From RPQJ01 sp963846315 (GTDB lineage: Bacteria; Pseudomonadota; Gammaproteobacteria; Steroidobacterales; Steroidobacteraceae): a DNA stretch of 64,000 nucleotides. A model generated the notes under the pieces. That model searched no databases. It saw only the letters and a list, made by a program, of their open reading frames with translations, and had not been told where the DNA came from. Each line of letters begins with the position of its first letter. The stretch's first letter is position 1. The translations under genes were made by a program, and so were the position numbers. Of this stretch, positions 34,101-41,600 are shown piece by piece. The stretch spans positions 186,001 to 250,000 of the forward strand of contig CAWJVM010000005.1 in NCBI GenBank assembly GCA_963846315.1, given 5' to 3'.

Positions 34101-36379
34101 TCGCCGCCGCTGCCGCCACCGCCGCCGATGCTCTGCGCATGGACGCCGCGCGCCATGCCGCCGAGCGTGTCGATGAGTCCGGTGTTGGTCACCGTCACCG
34201 TGCCCGCAAGTCCACCCGCCGTGCCGGCGCCGCCGAGTGCGACGAGTCCGCCGCTCGAACCGCCGGTGCCGCCGCCGCCGCCGATGCTCTGCGCGAGGAT
34301 GCCGTCACTGCCCTTGGCGTCTTTCGACCCGGTCAGGATCCAGCCGGCGTTGGACACTTCGACGACGCCGGCTGCGCCGCCGGAACCGCCCTGCCCGCCG
34401 ATAGAGACGAGGCCGCCGGAGCCGTGCGCCGAGCCGCCACCGCCGCCGATCGACTGCGCGACGATGCCCTTCGCGTCGCTGCCATGCGTGACGATCGTGC
34501 CGTCGTTGTCGACGACGACCTTGCCGCCCGCGCCACCACCACCACTCTTGGCGCCGATGCCGACGACGCCCGCGCCAGTGCCACCCGCGCCGCCGCCACC
34601 GCCGATGCTCTGCGCGAGGATGCCGTACGCGCCTGTGCCCACTGTCACGACGGAGCCCGTCGCCGCGTTCGTCACGGTGACCTGCTGCCCGTAGTTCGCC
34701 GTGCCCGTGCTCGAGCCGCCGAGGCCGACGATCCCGGCACCGGTGCCGCCCGTGCCGCCGCCGCCACCGATGCTCTGCGCGACGATGCCGTGCGAACCGA
34801 CGCCGGTCGCGGTCGCATCGTTGCCGTCGCTACCCTGCGCGTTGGTCGCGATCGAACCCGCGTTGGTCACGGTCACCAATCCGCCTGAGCCACCGCCCGC
34901 GCCGCTGCCACCGATGCCGACGATGCCGCCGGCCGTGCCACCATTGCCCCCGCCGCCGCCGATCGACTGCGCCAGGATGCCGAAGGCAGCGTCACCACCC
35001 GCGGTGATGCTTCGCTGCACGAAGTTGTCGGCGTAGACCGTGCCACCGTTGCCGCCCGCGGCGCCGCTGCCGCCGAACGAGACGATGCCGCCGGCACTGC
35101 CCGCGTCACCGCCGTCGCCGCCGATGCTCTGCACGACCAGGCCGTGCGCACCGTCGCCCATCACCGTAATCGTGCCGTCGTTGCGGCCCGTGGCGGTGCC
35201 GCCGTTGCCGCCCCTGCTGCCGCCGCCGGACGTGCCGACGATGCCGTAACTGCCGCCACCGATGCCGCCACCTCCGCCCAGGCTCTGCACCAGGACGCCG
35301 TCGGCGCCGTCGCCGAACGTCGTGATCGTGCCGAGGTTGGTCGCGCGTGCGAAGCCGCCTGCGGCCGCCGAGCCGCCTTGCGCGCCGGAGTTGAAGAGAT
35401 AGCCGCTGCCGCCCGCGCCGCCGAGACCGGCGATGCTCTGCGCAAAGATGCCGTGGCCGAGCCAGCCGCTGGTCGTAATCGCCGCGTTCCAGGTCAAGTC
35501 GACGTAGCCGCCCACGCCCGCTGCGCCGCCGAGGCCGCCCGGGTTGTCGGTGCCGAGCGTGTAGGAGTTGCCGCCCTTGCCGCCGTCACCGCCGCGGCTC
35601 TGCACCCAGACGCCGGGGAACGGCACGTAGTACTTCTGGTCGCCTGCGACGGTGATTGGAACGGCGTCAGTAACCGTCGTGATGTTCGTCGTGCCGACCG
35701 GTGGGGTTAACCGCGACCCTGTGCCGCCCGTTCCGCCATTGGTCGGGTTGACGCCGATCGTGAAGAACCAGAGGCGGATGCCGTAGCCGCCGCTGCCGTC
35801 GCCACCGCGTCCGCCCTGCCGCAGGAGCCGGTACGGCGGACCCGAGTTGCCCGTCGGCATGTCCGGCAAGTCGACGTCGCTTTCCGCGGTGCCGCCGTCA
35901 CCTTCGTCCGGCAGCGCGCTCTTGTCGCCGGTCTGCACGAAGTCGATGCGCGTTTCGTTCGGCGGCGTCGCGCCGTCCGTCGCGATCGCGTAGTCGATCC
36001 GCTTGGGGTCACCGATCTCGTGCACGGTCGCGATCGTGAGGGTCTTCGTCGCGTCGTTCGGGTCCGCGATCGGCGTACCGCTGGTCGTGGCACCGACGTA
36101 GATTGCGTGGTTCTGGTCGGTGAACACCCAAGGCTGCTCGGTCCCGACGACGAGCACCTTCTCGGTCGCGCCGGTCAACGGATTGATGATGGGGTCGTCG
36201 ACCGCGTAGGCCGCCAGCGCAGCTGGCACACCCGCTGCAAACAGCGCGGGCCCGGCGATGACCAGGCACAACGCGATACGGATGGCCTGGCGCAGGTTCG
36301 ACTTCGACCTGACGAAATTCGCAGTGTGAGGGTGATTCGTCCGCGCGGGCCTGCAGTGCGCCGGCCATGTGTTTGTCAT
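25103..36379 (-). CDS. giant type Va autotransporter adhesin
   Basis: This single open frame encodes about 3,758 residues. It has a long N-terminal extension (RSKSNLRQAIRIALCLVIAG) leading into a signal peptide that ends near ALAAYA, as in other large autotransporters. The passenger holds roughly 45 copies of a Gly-rich unit of about 50-70 residues, each centred on GILAQSIGGGGGNGG or a variant, and is expected to form a long beta solenoid. After the last repeat comes a linker (GADDSIANVG-like strands), then a beta domain from about residue 3475 (VWMRFDVDASNRDEAAGFPA, WTYGLAAGFEHNNSAG, RYTFSLSYGAQRSDLRD). The last residues are VRVVIPLH, lacking the usual terminal aromatic. The ATG at 36379 has GGAGGA before it. 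No protease or lipase motif is seen; adhesion or aggregation is the likely role. No frameshift occurs in 11.3 kb. Confidence 0.9.
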   Translation of the reverse strand: MTNTWPAHCRPARTNHPHTANFVRSKSNLRQAIRIALCLVIAGPALFAAGVPAALAAYAVDDPIINPLTGATEKVLVVGTEQPWVFTDQNHAIYVGATTSGTPIADPNDATKTLTIATVHEIGDPKRIDYAIATDGATPPNETRIDFVQTGDKSALPDEGDGGTAESDVDLPDMPTGNSGPPYRLLRQGGRGGDGSGGYGIRLWFFTIGVNPTNGGTGGTGSRLTPPVGTTNITTVTDAVPITVAGDQKYYVPFPGVWVQSRGGDGGKGGNSYTLGTDNPGGLGGAAGVGGYVDLTWNAAITTSGWLGHGIFAQSIAGLGGAGGSGYLFNSGAQGGSAAAGGFARATNLGTITTFGDGADGVLVQSLGGGGGIGGGSYGIVGTSGGGSRGGNGGTATGRNDGTITVMGDGAHGLVVQSIGGDGGDAGSAGGIVSFGGSGAAGGNGGTVYADNFVQRSITAGGDAAFGILAQSIGGGGGNGGTAGGIVGIGGSGAGGGSGGLVTVTNAGSIATNAQGSDGNDATATGVGSHGIVAQSIGGGGGTGGTGAGIVGLGGSSTGTANYGQQVTVTNAATGSVVTVGTGAYGILAQSIGGGGGAGGTGAGVVGIGAKSGGGGAGGKVVVDNDGTIVTHGSDAKGIVAQSIGGGGGSAHGSGGLVSIGGQGGSGGAAGVVEVSNAGWILTGSKDAKGSDGILAQSIGGGGGTGGSSGGLVALGGAGTAGGLAGTVTVTNTGLIDTLGGMARGVHAQSIGGGGGSGGDSGGLVSLGGTGSVGSAGNLVTIVNDGTITTDGRMSSAIEAQSIGGGGGSGGTSGGAMLTIGGNGAGGGDAGLVTLTNEGVLETLGADSHGILAQSIGGGGGNGGNSASASAFVGVGIGGSGAGGGAGKLVTIQSNERMIDLGGVPTALDPYIHTTGDRSKGILAQSVGGGGGNGGFAIQATVGYVAGVSVAIGGQGGVGGDGGEVKVLGDTQILTEGVDADGIVAQSVGGGGGNGGFAVSFAAAAGETVGVSVGVGVAGAGGSGGVGNTVTLDGGGDIHTRNMLAEGIVAQSVGGSGGNGGFSVAVSAAGGGTAAGAVAVGVGGVGGAGGNAGKVDATWLGDVTTEGTDATAIVLQAVGGSGGNGGFNVSASVAGAGSASGAVAVGVGGSGGGAGTGGKVIVDIDGDITTTMARSGGLLAQSVGGSGGNGGFNVSGSIAGSGAGSGAVSVGVGGSGGDGGGADTVTGEYAGHAQTQGDDADAIVFQSVGGGGGNGAFNVAGNIAASTKGSGGVSVGVGGSGGGAGAGNTVTAASAGMIETTGARSNAFVAQSLGGGGGNGGFNVSGGITASAGVGGAVSVGVGGAGGDGGGGGLVDADVAGTVITRGADATAIIMQSIGGGGGTGGLNVAGSVTATKSGSGSVAVGVGGSGGGGGAGGEVLGYVDANVTTAGDRATGVLLQSVGGGGGSGGINVSGSVRASKELGGSVAVGVGGSGDVGGEAKLVTGTVLGTVTTTGDDATGVIAQSIGGGGGNGGLNVSGSLDLSADSGAAASIGIGGFGAGGGKGGEVFLTRTGATQTDGTNADGIVVQSVGGGGGSGGINVSGAVSASSTKDAISLSFGLGGFGGGGGAADDVTAHVTGNVLALGLERVTQVVEDGVTRTQRENGSNGIVVQSIGGSGGNGATNVSGGMSLTGGGSGKGMGLNFGVGGFAGEGGDAGEVLLTVNAAQVTAMGDERSGVIAQSIGGGGGNGGANVSGGATTNGQITLGVGGFGGKGGLGQKVDATVNSNVTATGEGAIGFLAQSIGGRGGNGGFNISGGIRASGSTSASSLVFGLGGFGGEGNRSGEVIANQSGAITVTGAGGIGVLAQSIAGGGGNGGLNVSGNLNSGKGYTVAIGVGGSGGKGANAQAVTLTSDGAIVVDGGMAAPAGADLKPEERAALDFLERANGILAQSIGGGGGNGGANLTGVLAPKGSPVAIGVGGTGSGGGDAGKVTVLRGTNAASFIVTAGDSANGLTAQSIGGGGGNAGANLVLEGRLEGEGKQGGSEIMVAVGGGGGDPGHGNEVSVQHVGQIQTDGRNSDGILAQSIGGGGGNAAINLGFAYAQGAKGLNVAVGGGPGEGGDGKLVTVDHAGTILTAGDDSSAIFAQSVGGGGGNVDENSITTFETSGSLDLSIGRKGGEGGLGGNVDVTSAGALQTGGNRAVGIFAQSVGNGGGKSGTFELGFEFESKGKEGKDEATDVAVEMQVGLEGGKGGEAGDVEVTASGSITTAGKEAHAIQAQSVGGGGGVGGGAGSKIAEDGFAFSLGVGGTGGTGALGGTVLVDNGATLVTAGAGAHGIFAQSIGGGGGVGGNSGATAFNLVGAASKSTSTTINLSVGGSGGIGADADTVTVTNSGSILTQGAKAYGINAQSTGGGGGQGGAVIDEVLTRGTNVRALTIDVGGLGGDSSDGQAVTVTNTGVLHTLGADSIGIRAQSLGGSGGDAGLILNLRADVIGAASSSTTALINIGTEGGKGGTGGTVTVTNARRADGTGGVVLTEGARAHGIFAQSLGGGGGNGSSIISANLTGGMSSTSIGINIGGKGGEGATGGAVSVANAGSIETLGADAHGVFAQSTGGGGGNGGLTLAVNAVIGSGTADKTPLVALGGAGGTGGNAGNVTVTNTGSIVTRGDRSHGIYAQTTGGGGGDAGISIGLTSGAMSTRIAGALSATLGGLGVAGVTGGEGGQAGTATVVQQGDIVVLGRNSRAVAVENINGGGGHVALDFSGITSFDPADLIPDLLKTSNASAQATSQAAPVIEFHVGGVGTRDSSAGRTALDYTGDFGVAGDDGVANSAQAVGGGGGTIDVNLGIVDNGTGSNQPFTLRSSLGGQQGLANLGGEIASRHDGDVLTEGANTLGVMLQSIGGGGGRANVAVNAAAGTLGAAEFSLGGMLGNDESGAAVTHQQLGSVATSGVAAHGVLLQSVGGGGGLLTYRVAGDATTASASGKPAVQPTASVRLGGVAGAGLDGASVALQLTGDTSTRADHASGIVLQSIGGGGGGATVIGVDSVDVTIGGMASASGDAGSVEFANRGNVSTTGAKAHGVFLQSIGGGGGAVFTDAGKVSVTTSASNAGDGGAIRYTQQGDVLTGGVDAYGLVAQSLGGGGGFVDGEFAGSAGGAGQGGNVVLDLQGNVAALGDGSVAVFVQSAGRDGAGDIDVTLGSGFAVVGGIDGIGVQFDGGAANSLANAGSVLTLSGVTGLALKGGAGDDSIANVGVVLGNVDLGTGLNRFDNEVGASLYAGATFNLGSTDGMLLQRGLFAPGANGEVVTTNLSGSFGQTATGIADFDLDFAADAVDSLSATGTVELDGTVQVAVLNVYAVKPGDHEKTLFQGAGGLVDHGLTLQAPESIVIGYQLLQPTANSSVLAYSVDFAPDGLLGNRREVGSYLNRVQAAGSAPILGDTIESLVAQTELAPYSLLLTQLGPEFYAEQQALTLGSVQRFARVVSDCGATTSASGGDDCVWMRFDVDASNRDEAAGFPATYETARRLSLGRQKSGDNDWTYGLAAGFEHNNSAGFDGRWRGETTLFQAGFEGRKAYGATSIGGTLTLGNSGQSVRRQIDVTEPVVARGNRDVPFIAGVADVTHAFDLGAWRLAPALNLGVAHLRGEQMQEHGADGQELRLAGDDETSAWLEPAIDAGFTVNYTGDKVLRLYARFAALYYLTDPMTEVSAGLVAAPGDASMMQVGSDLDDLHWLAEGGFELIGGDRYTFSLSYGAQRSDLRDSDAGTVRVVIPLH
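26850..35460 (-). repeat. tandem passenger repeats of the autotransporter
   Basis: About 45 degenerate units of 150-210 bases recur, each with a Gly-codon-rich core that encodes QS(I/V/L)GG(G/S)GG. Neighbouring units in 31.9-33.2 kb are the most alike (AVGVGGSGG...GNGGFNVSG type), pointing to recent expansion there. Units below 28.3 kb and above 35.2 kb are more divergent. Confidence 0.8.
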
Positions 36380-36552
36380 GGCTCCTCCAAACGGCACGTG
36401 CAGCGTCGCCGGGGACGAGGTCGCGCGCCATCCCAGAAGTGTCAGGGGTTCGCAACCATGCGCCGAAGAGCTTCGCCCCCGCGGCACATAAGCTGTACGT
36501 TATCCCTTCCGCGGAGGTTAAGAATCGGGGCTATTGGATTGGCGACAGCGTA

Positions 36553-37710
36553 TTAATCGCTAGACGGGTTGCCAGCTAAGGAGCGCGCGGTCTCCACCAC
36601 CAGCCAGTCCACCACCGCATCGAAGGCTTCGCGTTCGTCGGCACCGGACTGCAGGGCAGTCTCGAAGATCTTCAGCTGCCGATGGGCGCTGGTGCCGCGC
36701 TCCAGGATCTCGCGCAGTCCTTCGATTTCCGACAGGCAACCCAGTTCAATCGCGTCCTCGCGCAGCAGCGCGATGATTTCTTCCACCAGCTGCGCGAACG
36801 GCACGATGCGCTGGCGGCCGAGGTCCAGCAGTCCCGCATCGTACGAATACCGCATCGCGCGCCAGCGGTTCTCGCCGATCAGCAGTTGCGGATACGGACG
36901 CCACTGCTGGTTGTCGCGCCGCAGGCGATAGAGCTTGCGCAACAGGCACAGGTTGAGCGCCGCGAGCCGCACCGAATCCTCGAGCGTCGTGCACGAGTCC
37001 ATCACGCGTGTCTCGAGCGTGGGATAGCGCGCGCTCGGCCGCAGGTCCCACCAGATGCGCGACGTGTCGGCGAGGATGCCGGTCTCGATCAGCGTGTCGG
37101 TGTGACGCCGATACTCGTTCCAGCTCGCAAACGGCTCCGGCAGCCCCGTGCGCGGAATGCCGTTGAAGATCATCAGCCGGAACGACATCAGGCCGGTGCG
37201 TTCCCCTTCCCAGAACGGCGAGCTGCACGAAAGCGCCAGCAGGTGCGGCAGGAAATACCGCGCCTGGTTCATCAAGTCGATGCGCAATTCGTCGTCGTCG
37301 ATGCCGACGTGCACGTGCAGGCCGCAGATCATCATGCGACGTGCCACGCCCTGCATTTCCTCGAGCAACGCGACGTAGCGCTCCTTGTCGGTGCGCTTCT
37401 GCGTCGACGACAGCGAGAACGGATGGCTCGCCGAGGCGATCGGCGCGAGCCCGAACCGGGCCGACTCCTCGACCACCGCCCGGCGCAGGTCGATCAACGA
37501 GGTGCGGGCGTCGCCGATCGTGCGGCACACCGGCGTGGCCACTTCGATCTGCGAGCGCAGGAACTCCGGAAACGCGCGACCCTCGGTGCGATCGTGCAGG
37601 GCCGCGAACAACTCGGGCGGCGGATCGTTCGCGACCGCTCGCGTGGCGACGTCGACCAGGAGGTATTCCTCTTCGACGCCGATCGTGAACGGCGGTGCGT
37701 GGTCAGCCAT
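36553..37710 (-). CDS. carboxylate-amine ligase, YbdK/GCS2 family
   Basis: The 385-residue protein belongs to the glutamate-cysteine ligase 2 family (YbdK type), which has weak gamma-glutamyl ligase activity in the few members studied. Family motifs are FTIGVEEEYLLVDVATR, FLRSQIEVATPVC, ICGLHVHVGIDDDELRI (metal/ATP-binding His and Asp), RYPTLETRVMDSC and LIGENRWRAMRYSYDAGLLD. The start ATG 37710 overlaps the end of the upstream amidohydrolase-family gene (TGA at 37703-37705), so they form a coupled pair; a TTG three codons upstream is an alternative. The substrate is unknown. Confidence 0.88.
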   Translation of the reverse strand: MADHAPPFTIGVEEEYLLVDVATRAVANDPPPELFAALHDRTEGRAFPEFLRSQIEVATPVCRTIGDARTSLIDLRRAVVEESARFGLAPIASASHPFSLSSTQKRTDKERYVALLEEMQGVARRMMICGLHVHVGIDDDELRIDLMNQARYFLPHLLALSCSSPFWEGERTGLMSFRLMIFNGIPRTGLPEPFASWNEYRRHTDTLIETGILADTSRIWWDLRPSARYPTLETRVMDSCTTLEDSVRLAALNLCLLRKLYRLRRDNQQWRPYPQLLIGENRWRAMRYSYDAGLLDLGRQRIVPFAQLVEEIIALLREDAIELGCLSEIEGLREILERGTSAHRQLKIFETALQSGADEREAFDAVVDWLVVETARSLAGNPSSD

Positions 37711-38533
37711 GCGGCGCAACTCTTGCGAGCGGCTGTCGCGACTGCGGATCGGCCAGGATGTCGCCGACGATGCGGGCCAGCAGGCGCACCCACCGCTCGA
37801 TGCCCGCGGGCGAGCTCAGCAGGTCCTGTCGGACTTCGATACAGAGGTGCGGCAGACCGTGGGCCATGGCGTGGTGGTCGATGGTGTAATTGGCCGGGTG
37901 CTTGCCGCTGTAGGGCTCGTTGTCACCGATGACCAGGCCCGGCTGCACCCGCAGGCCTTCGAGCAGGCGACGCGCGTTGGCCTCGTCATGGTCCCACAGC
38001 ACACCCACGTGCCAGGGCCGGTCCTGGCCGGCGAGCGTCGGCGAAAAGCTGTGGACGGCGAAAACCAGGGGCACGGTGCCGCCGCGCCGGAATCCGGCCA
38101 GCATGGCTTCGATGCACTCGTGGTACGGATCGAAAAAGGAGGCGAGGCGCACGCGGCGGTCGTATTCGGTCAGGTGCAGGTTGCCCGGGATGGTCCAGCC
38201 GTCGCTCTCCTGGCGGAAGGCTTCCTCGTCGTCCGGAGAGCGGTTGCAGTCGACGACCAGCCGCGAGTAGCCCGCCAGCACGGCTGGGGCGTCCAAGGCG
38301 TGGGCGAGGCCCCTGGCGAGCTCCCCCGCCCCGATGTCCCAGGCAATGTGCTGCCAGCTGGGCAGTTCGGGCACGCCGAGCCGGTCCAGGGCCTGTGGGA
38401 ACGCCCGGCTGGCGTGGTCACAGACGATCAGGACGGGCGCCCGCCCACCCTCCTGCAGCACCACGAACGGCGCGGGGTCGTTCCGGCCGAGCAAAGGCAC
38501 GGTGGCAGGTGTCCTGGGGGGCGTAGCTTCCAT
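37703..38533 (-). CDS. N-formylglutamate amidohydrolase family protein
   Basis: The 276-residue protein matches the N-formylglutamate amidohydrolase family (PF05013), zinc hydrolases first known from histidine degradation. Visible motifs are APVLIVCDHASRAFPQALDR, HIAWDIGAGELARGLA, GYSRLVVDCNRSPDDEEAFR, VFAVHSFSPTLAGQDRPWHV and HGLPHLCIEVRQDLL, including the His/Asp/Glu metal ligands. No other hut genes are near. Its coupling to a YbdK-type ligase, a combination that suggests processing of gamma-glutamyl or amide compounds, argues against a simple histidine-degradation role. Confidence 0.85.
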   Translation of the reverse strand: MEATPPRTPATVPLLGRNDPAPFVVLQEGGRAPVLIVCDHASRAFPQALDRLGVPELPSWQHIAWDIGAGELARGLAHALDAPAVLAGYSRLVVDCNRSPDDEEAFRQESDGWTIPGNLHLTEYDRRVRLASFFDPYHECIEAMLAGFRRGGTVPLVFAVHSFSPTLAGQDRPWHVGVLWDHDEANARRLLEGLRVQPGLVIGDNEPYSGKHPANYTIDHHAMAHGLPHLCIEVRQDLLSSPAGIERWVRLLARIVGDILADPQSRQPLARVAPHG

Positions 38534-38561
38534 GGGGCGCGCAGTTTACACGGGGTCCCGC

Positions 38562-38587
38562 TCCCACTCCCGCACTGCGGGAGAGGT
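38562..38587. repeat. short copy of the CTCCC/GGGAG palindromic repeat
   Basis: The sequence CCCACTCCCGCA-C-TGCGGGAGAGGT is one hairpin arm pair of the palindromic repeat family. It lies in the divergent gap between the amidohydrolase-family gene and the PAS-GGDEF-EAL gene. Confidence 0.65.
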
Positions 38588-38679
38588 CAAAAGAGGTGAC
38601 GTGCGTCACGACAGGTTCATTCATCGCGGTCATAACATTCCGCTGCGCCCTTCCGCCCGGGCGGAGGACCGTCGTTGTC

Positions 38680-41600
38680 ATGGACTTGCACCCGTTACTG
38701 AAGCAGCAGTTCGACGACTCCCGCCAGGAGGGCGGGCCGGTCGACTTGCGCAAGCTGCTGCAGGGCATCAGCGAGGCGTACGAGGAATGGGACGAGGAAC
38801 GCAAGGGCGTCGTGCGCTCGATGCGGCTGCTGGCGGACGAGACCAGCGCCTTTACCCGCGAAGTGCGCGAGAGTGCCGCCGCCCAGTTGCAGGTCATCCT
38901 CGACCACGTCAAGGACGCGATCATCACGGTCGATGAAACGGGACGCATCGAAACGCTGAACACCACCGGCGAGCGGGTCTTCGGTTACGGCGAACAGGAC
39001 CTCCGCGGCCAGAAGCTCGACCTGCTGATTCCATCGCTGGCGGGCCGTCCCCGCGTCGTCGAGACGCTGGAAGAACTGGCGACCACCGTCGAGAACACCC
39101 ACGACGACCTCAAGCCGCGCGAGACCAGGGGCCGGCACCGCAACGGCAATCTCTTTGACGCCGAGATCGGCGTAAGCAAGGTGCGGCTCGACCGTCGCGA
39201 ACTCTTCGTCGTCTGCCTGCGCGAAACCACTGAACGCAAGCGGGCGGAAGCCGCGATCCGCGAAAGCGAGGCGCGTTATCGCACGTTGGTGGATAACGCC
39301 CCGGAAGCCATCGTCGTTCTCGACATGGACACCGGCCAGTTCGTCGAGTGCAACGAGAACGCCGTGCGCTTCTTCAAGATGACGCGCGACGAGCTGCTGG
39401 GCGTCGGGCCCGAAAAAATCAGCCCGCCGTTTCAGCAGGATGGCTCGCCGTCGTTCGGCGTCGCACGCGGACATCTCGAACGTGCGCTCGCCGGCGACGC
39501 TCCCGGGTTCGAATGGCTGCACCGCGATGCGCTCGGGCACGACATCCCTTGCGAGGTCCGCCTGGTCCGCCTGCCCTCCTCGGGCCGGCGCCTGATCCGC
39601 GGCAGCATCACCGACATCACCGAACGCAAGCGCGGCGAATTGCTGGCCGCGGGTGACCGGCGCGTGTTCGAACACATCACCAGCAATGTGGACCTGACCG
39701 CGACGCTCGAAGCCATCACCGAGACGGCTGAGAAAGTCACGCCGGATGCGTTCTGCACGGTGTCGGTCTACGACCCGGAAACCAACACGCTGCAGCACGT
39801 GGCCGGCATGCGCCTGCCGCAGAACTACCTCGATGCCAAGCGGCGTATCGTGATCGGCCCGCGCAACGGCTCCTGCGCCGCCGCGATCTTCCTGCACCGA
39901 CAGGTGATCGTCGCCGAAATCACTCGCGATGCGCTGTGGGAGCACCTGCGTGCGCCGGCCGTCGAGGCCGGACTGCGCGCCTGCTGGTCCACGCCAGTGC
40001 GGGCATCGGACGGCCACATGCTCGGCACGGTCGCGCTGTATTTCACGCAGCCGCGCAGCCCGCTCCGCCGCGACTTCGAACTGATGAGCCGCCTGACGAC
40101 GCTCGCCGCCATCGCCATCGAACGCAAGCGCTCCGAGGAGGCGCTGCGCCACAGTGAAGCGCAGTACCGCAGCCTGTTCGAGAACGTCATCGAAGGCGTG
40201 TACCGCTCCACCGTGCAAGGCCGCTTCGAGGCGGTGAACCCCGCGCTGGCGCACATGCTCGGGTACGACTCGGTCGAGGACCTGCTGGCGGTCGCCGACA
40301 TGGCCACCATCTACATGAACCCGAACGAGCGTGATCACGTGATCAGCGTCCTGCACCGCAACGGCGTGGTCCGCGAGGCGGAATGCCTGTTGCAACGGCG
40401 CGACGGCACGCAGATCACCGTGCTGATCAACGCACGGGTCATCCGCGGCGAAAAGGACGAGGTCACCGGCTACGAAGGCACGATCACGGACATCACCGTG
40501 CGCAAGCGCGCGGAACGGCAGCTGTACGAGGAAAAGGAAAAGGCGCAGGTTACGTTGCAGTCGATCGGCGATGCGGTCATCACGACCGACGCCGACGGCC
40601 GCGTCGAGTACCTCAACCCGGTCGCCGAAGAACTCACCGGCTGGGATTCGCAGGAGGCGCTGGGCCGCCCGATCGTCGAGGTGTTCCAGGTCATCTCCGA
40701 AACCTCGCGCCAGCCGATCGACAGCCCGATCACCCGTTGCCTGCGCGAGGGCCGCCTGGTCGAGATGATCGAGCCGTCACTGCTGGTGAACCGTCGCGGG
40801 CAGGAAATCTCGATGCAGGACTCGGCCGCGCCGATCCGCGACCGGGCCGGCCGCCTGATCGGCGTCGTCATGGTGTTCCACGACGTGAGCCATGAACGTC
40901 GGTTGCAGCGCGCGCTTTCGTACCAGGCAACCCACGACGCCCTGACCGGCCTGATCAATCGCCGCGAGTTCGAGCATCGCCTCAACGAGACCCTGCAGGC
41001 ATCGCGCGCCGCGCCCGACATCCGCCACGTCGTGCTGTACCTGGACCTCGACCAGTTCAAGGTGGTCAACGACACGTGCGGTCACCAGGCCGGCGACCGG
41101 TTGCTGAAACAGATCACGAGCGTGCTGCAGACCCGCATCCGCACGTCCGATACGCTCGCCCGTCTCGGCGGCGACGAGTTCGGCGTGCTGCTGCTCGACT
41201 GCAACCTCGACATGGCGCAGCGCATCGCCGAGGACCTGCGCGAGGCGATCCGCGATTTCCGCTTCGTCTGGCAGGACCGCATCATGAACGTCGGCGTCTC
41301 GATCGGCCTCGCCGAGATCAACGGCGATACCGACACGCTGTCGACCGTCATGAGTGCCGCCGACGTCGCGTGCTACACCGCGAAGGATTCGGGCCGCAAT
41401 CGTGTGCACACGTACAACCAGGGGCACGCTCCCGAGCGCCTGCGCGAAATGCAGTGGGTGTCCCGCATCAACCGCGCCTGCGAGGAAGACCGCCTGGAGC
41501 TGTACTGCCAGCCGATCGTGGCCATCCAGGCCGGCGCCGAGCCGTTCCGGCAGTTCGAGCTGCTGCTGCGCATGCGCGACGAGAATGGCCAGCTGGTGCA

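Noticed and set aside
28404..34888. Long plus-strand reading frames (up to about 700 codons) rich in Pro, Ala and Arg, antisense to the autotransporter
   Set aside because: They are mirror images of the Gly-rich repeat codons on the minus strand, have no start signals or known domains, and follow the repeat period of the real gene.
25103..36379. Hemagglutinin-type two-partner secretion (TpsA) instead of an autotransporter
   Set aside because: The protein carries its own C-terminal barrel, and no TpsB-like transporter gene is next to it.
36380..36552. Cyclic di-GMP riboswitch in the autotransporter leader
   Set aside because: The leader has short palindromes, but the conserved GEMM core words are not present.
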